Origin: Synanceia verrucosa | Taxonomy: Eukaryota; Chordata; Actinopteri; Perciformes; Synanceiidae | DNA length: 64,000 nt | Assembly: GCA_029721515.1 (NCBI GenBank) | Contig: CM056556.1 | Coordinates: forward strand, 6,076,501-6,140,500 | Direction of reading: 5' to 3' | Shown: in pieces, positions 62,777 through 64,000 of the stretch | Layout of the letters: each line of letters begins with the position of its first letter | Position numbering within the stretch: position 1 is the first letter of the stretch | The notes under the pieces: generated by a model | The model's input: the letters and a program-made list of their open reading frames with translations, nothing else | What the model was told of the DNA's origin: nothing | Database searches by the model: none | Program-made: the position numbers and the translations under genes

Positions 62777-62900
62777 CGAGAGAAAGGCTTGCACGATGTC
62801 CGCCTTGATGGAGCTGAGAGGCTTGTCTTTGATGACAATGAAGATCTGCTCCTCTTTTTCCAGGTTGATGAAGTTACCAAACCAGGATTTTTTGGCAAGT
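62777..62900 (-). CDS. brsk2: brsk2 coding exon, KA1-like domain start
   Basis: The acceptor reads tctgctacag and the donor gtacac on the minus strand. The exon encodes LAKKSWFGNFINLEKEEQIF and VIKDKPLSSIKADIVQAFLS, the first strands and helix of the C-terminal domain. The split Glu codon fits the upstream exon exactly. Window residues 16-57. Confidence 0.96.
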
Positions 62901-63953
62901 CTGTAGCAGAAAGACAAAAAGAAAACAAAACAGTCAAATGTATGTCTATATTGTTAGCTGCTGTATATACAGGGAGTGGCTGCCTCCTTTCCACTCTTTT
63001 TGCTTCCTTGCTAAAACCCAATCATTCTTCTAACCACCTATCTGTCTGGCCATCCAAAATAGAGAGTTGGTGAAGAGTTCCCTCTCTCTCTCACTCTCTC
63101 TCTGTGCAGCTCTGGAGAAATGGAAAGGAGCAAATGGAGGATACCCTGAGGGCAAAAAGCTAAAACTGTGCAGGGGAGAAAACTTGCCTGACACCTTCTG
63201 CACCTTCTGTGCAGCTGAGCATGTGTAAATGCAGGTGTATGATTGCGTGGACAGTTTGTGCGTGGAGGAGGGATAAATGAGCCTCTCTGTGAAAAAAATT
63301 GTATGTCTAGAAGGGGTAGAGGTAGATGAATTCACCACTGGCCTCAACCCAGGTGTATCTGTACGCACTAATAAGCCATATGGACTCCTTTTTTGTGGCA
63401 TATTAATATTTCATGAGATTCTTGAAAATGTTGACAGATTTGCAAGTCTCAACCTTTAGCACTAAGAGAAACTGAACATATATTCCTGTAATGTTATGAC
63501 ACCTGCAGATATGTTAAGGAGCAATTGTCCTGCCGTAAGACACTGGTCACAGCTGGTGTGTGGCTGAGTATTAATGTGATTACGCCAAGAGAACGTATTT
63601 TCCAGCCAACTCCTTCCAGCCAGGATGTTCTTCCCAGCCAGGTAGAAATGGCCAAGCCAGAAAGCCAGCAAACCAAACAGGCATATCTAGGCCAACCATG
63701 AGTTATCAGGCCCCTGGGAGCTCAGCAACATCACACGGGCTACCTTCTCTCCATCATAACCAACCCAACACCTCCTGCTACGGTGCTGCATCTCCAGCCC
63801 AGACCAGACCTGAGGTCATTACAGGGAACTCAGCAGGCACAAATCAAAAATTCACAGATGTAACACTTTCCAAAACATCATGCTATGAAGGGCAAGCCAA
63901 TGACTGAGGGCCTGACAGCTTATAATTATAGTGGTAGTGCAGCATCTACTCAC
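62901..63953 (-). other. brsk2: brsk2 intron, nothing recognised
   Basis: About 1.05 kb between donor gtgagt and acceptor gctacag. It contains a short duplicated 'ccagcca' motif cluster near 63602-63667. No coding sequence or transposon ends were recognised. Confidence 0.85.
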
Positions 63954-64000
63954 TCTGGGGAAGACTCTGGTGTGAGGCTGGACATCTCTTCTTGTGTGGG
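63954..64000 (-). CDS. brsk2: brsk2 coding exon (partial at window edge)
   Basis: The minus strand from the window edge reads PTQEEMSSLTPESSP and the first two bases of a Glu codon, then donor gtgagt. It matches the Ser-rich linker just before the KA1-like domain. The 5' boundary is outside the window. Window residues 1-15. Confidence 0.9.

Larger units (their letters stand above)
57467..64000 (-). other. brsk2: brsk2 gene span in window: BR serine/threonine kinase 2 (SAD-A), C-terminal 220 residues
   Basis: Five minus-strand exons joined at GT-AG junctions keep one frame from the right edge to a TAG stop at 57467-57469. The product reads SSLTPESSPELAKKSWFGNF, KDKPLSSIKADIVQAFLS, SLSHSVISQTSFRAEYK, VFQKPVKFQVDITYTE, GIYSVTFTLLSG, GPSRRFKRVVETIQSQLLST and [20 protein letters not shown]. 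These are signatures of the BRSK C-terminus; the KK.SWF, VISQ and [11 protein letters not shown] segments fit BRSK2 better than BRSK1. BRSK kinases are LKB1-activated AMPK relatives needed for neuronal polarity and presynaptic function; the KA1-like domain (about residues 19-140 here) takes part in membrane binding and autoinhibition. The kinase and UBA domains lie outside the window. The separate alternative exon of mammals ending in '..GRLSKC' was not found. Confidence 0.93.

Overview
This window looks like nuclear genomic DNA from a ray-finned (probably teleost) fish. The evidence is vertebrate multi-exon genes with consistent GT-AG introns, many short introns (about 87-300 bp), frequent CA/GT microsatellites, and short non-autonomous DNA transposons with intact target-site duplications (hAT, Harbinger-like, Tc1/mariner-like). 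There is no sign of prokaryotic, organellar or plasmid sequence. Gene identities come from reading the translated exons against remembered vertebrate families; no database search was run.

Two protein-coding genes converge tail to tail. On the + strand, sixteen coding exons (23672-38992) encode the C-terminal 758 residues of ABTB2, an ankyrin-repeat plus BTB/POZ protein. The large first coding exon of the family is not in the window, so about 1-23671 is read as the 3' part of a very long intron 1. On the - strand, five exons (64000 down to 57467) encode the last 220 residues of BRSK2 (SAD-A), a brain-type AMPK-related serine/threonine kinase: the end of the linker, the KA1-like domain and the variable C-terminal tail. 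Its kinase domain lies beyond the right edge. Probable poly(A) signals were found for both genes (39904-39909 on +; 55012-55017 on -), which leaves an intergenic gap of about 15 kb.

That gap is the most striking part of the window. About 40.2-52.96 kb is an AT-rich satellite array built from roughly 150-167-bp monomers. The monomers are organised into higher-order repeats of 6, 7, 8 and 10 units (about 0.98, 1.15, 1.3 and 1.64 kb), with degenerate monomers at both edges. Related degenerate copies lie outside the array: in abtb2 intron 14, at about 53.3-53.5 kb, and, in reversed orientation and with a shorter period, at 54.0-54.5 kb. Many monomers carry a perfect 14-bp palindrome.

The abtb2 introns hold several mobile elements whose boundaries can be read directly: hAT-like elements at 4965-5346 and 17592-18250 (8-bp duplications), a Harbinger-like element at 33910-34320 (TTA duplication), a Tc1/mariner-like element at 3275-3699, a foldback element at about 20304-20766, and a truncated LINE 3' end at about 22588-22938. 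I see no RNA gene, CRISPR array or third protein-coding gene.
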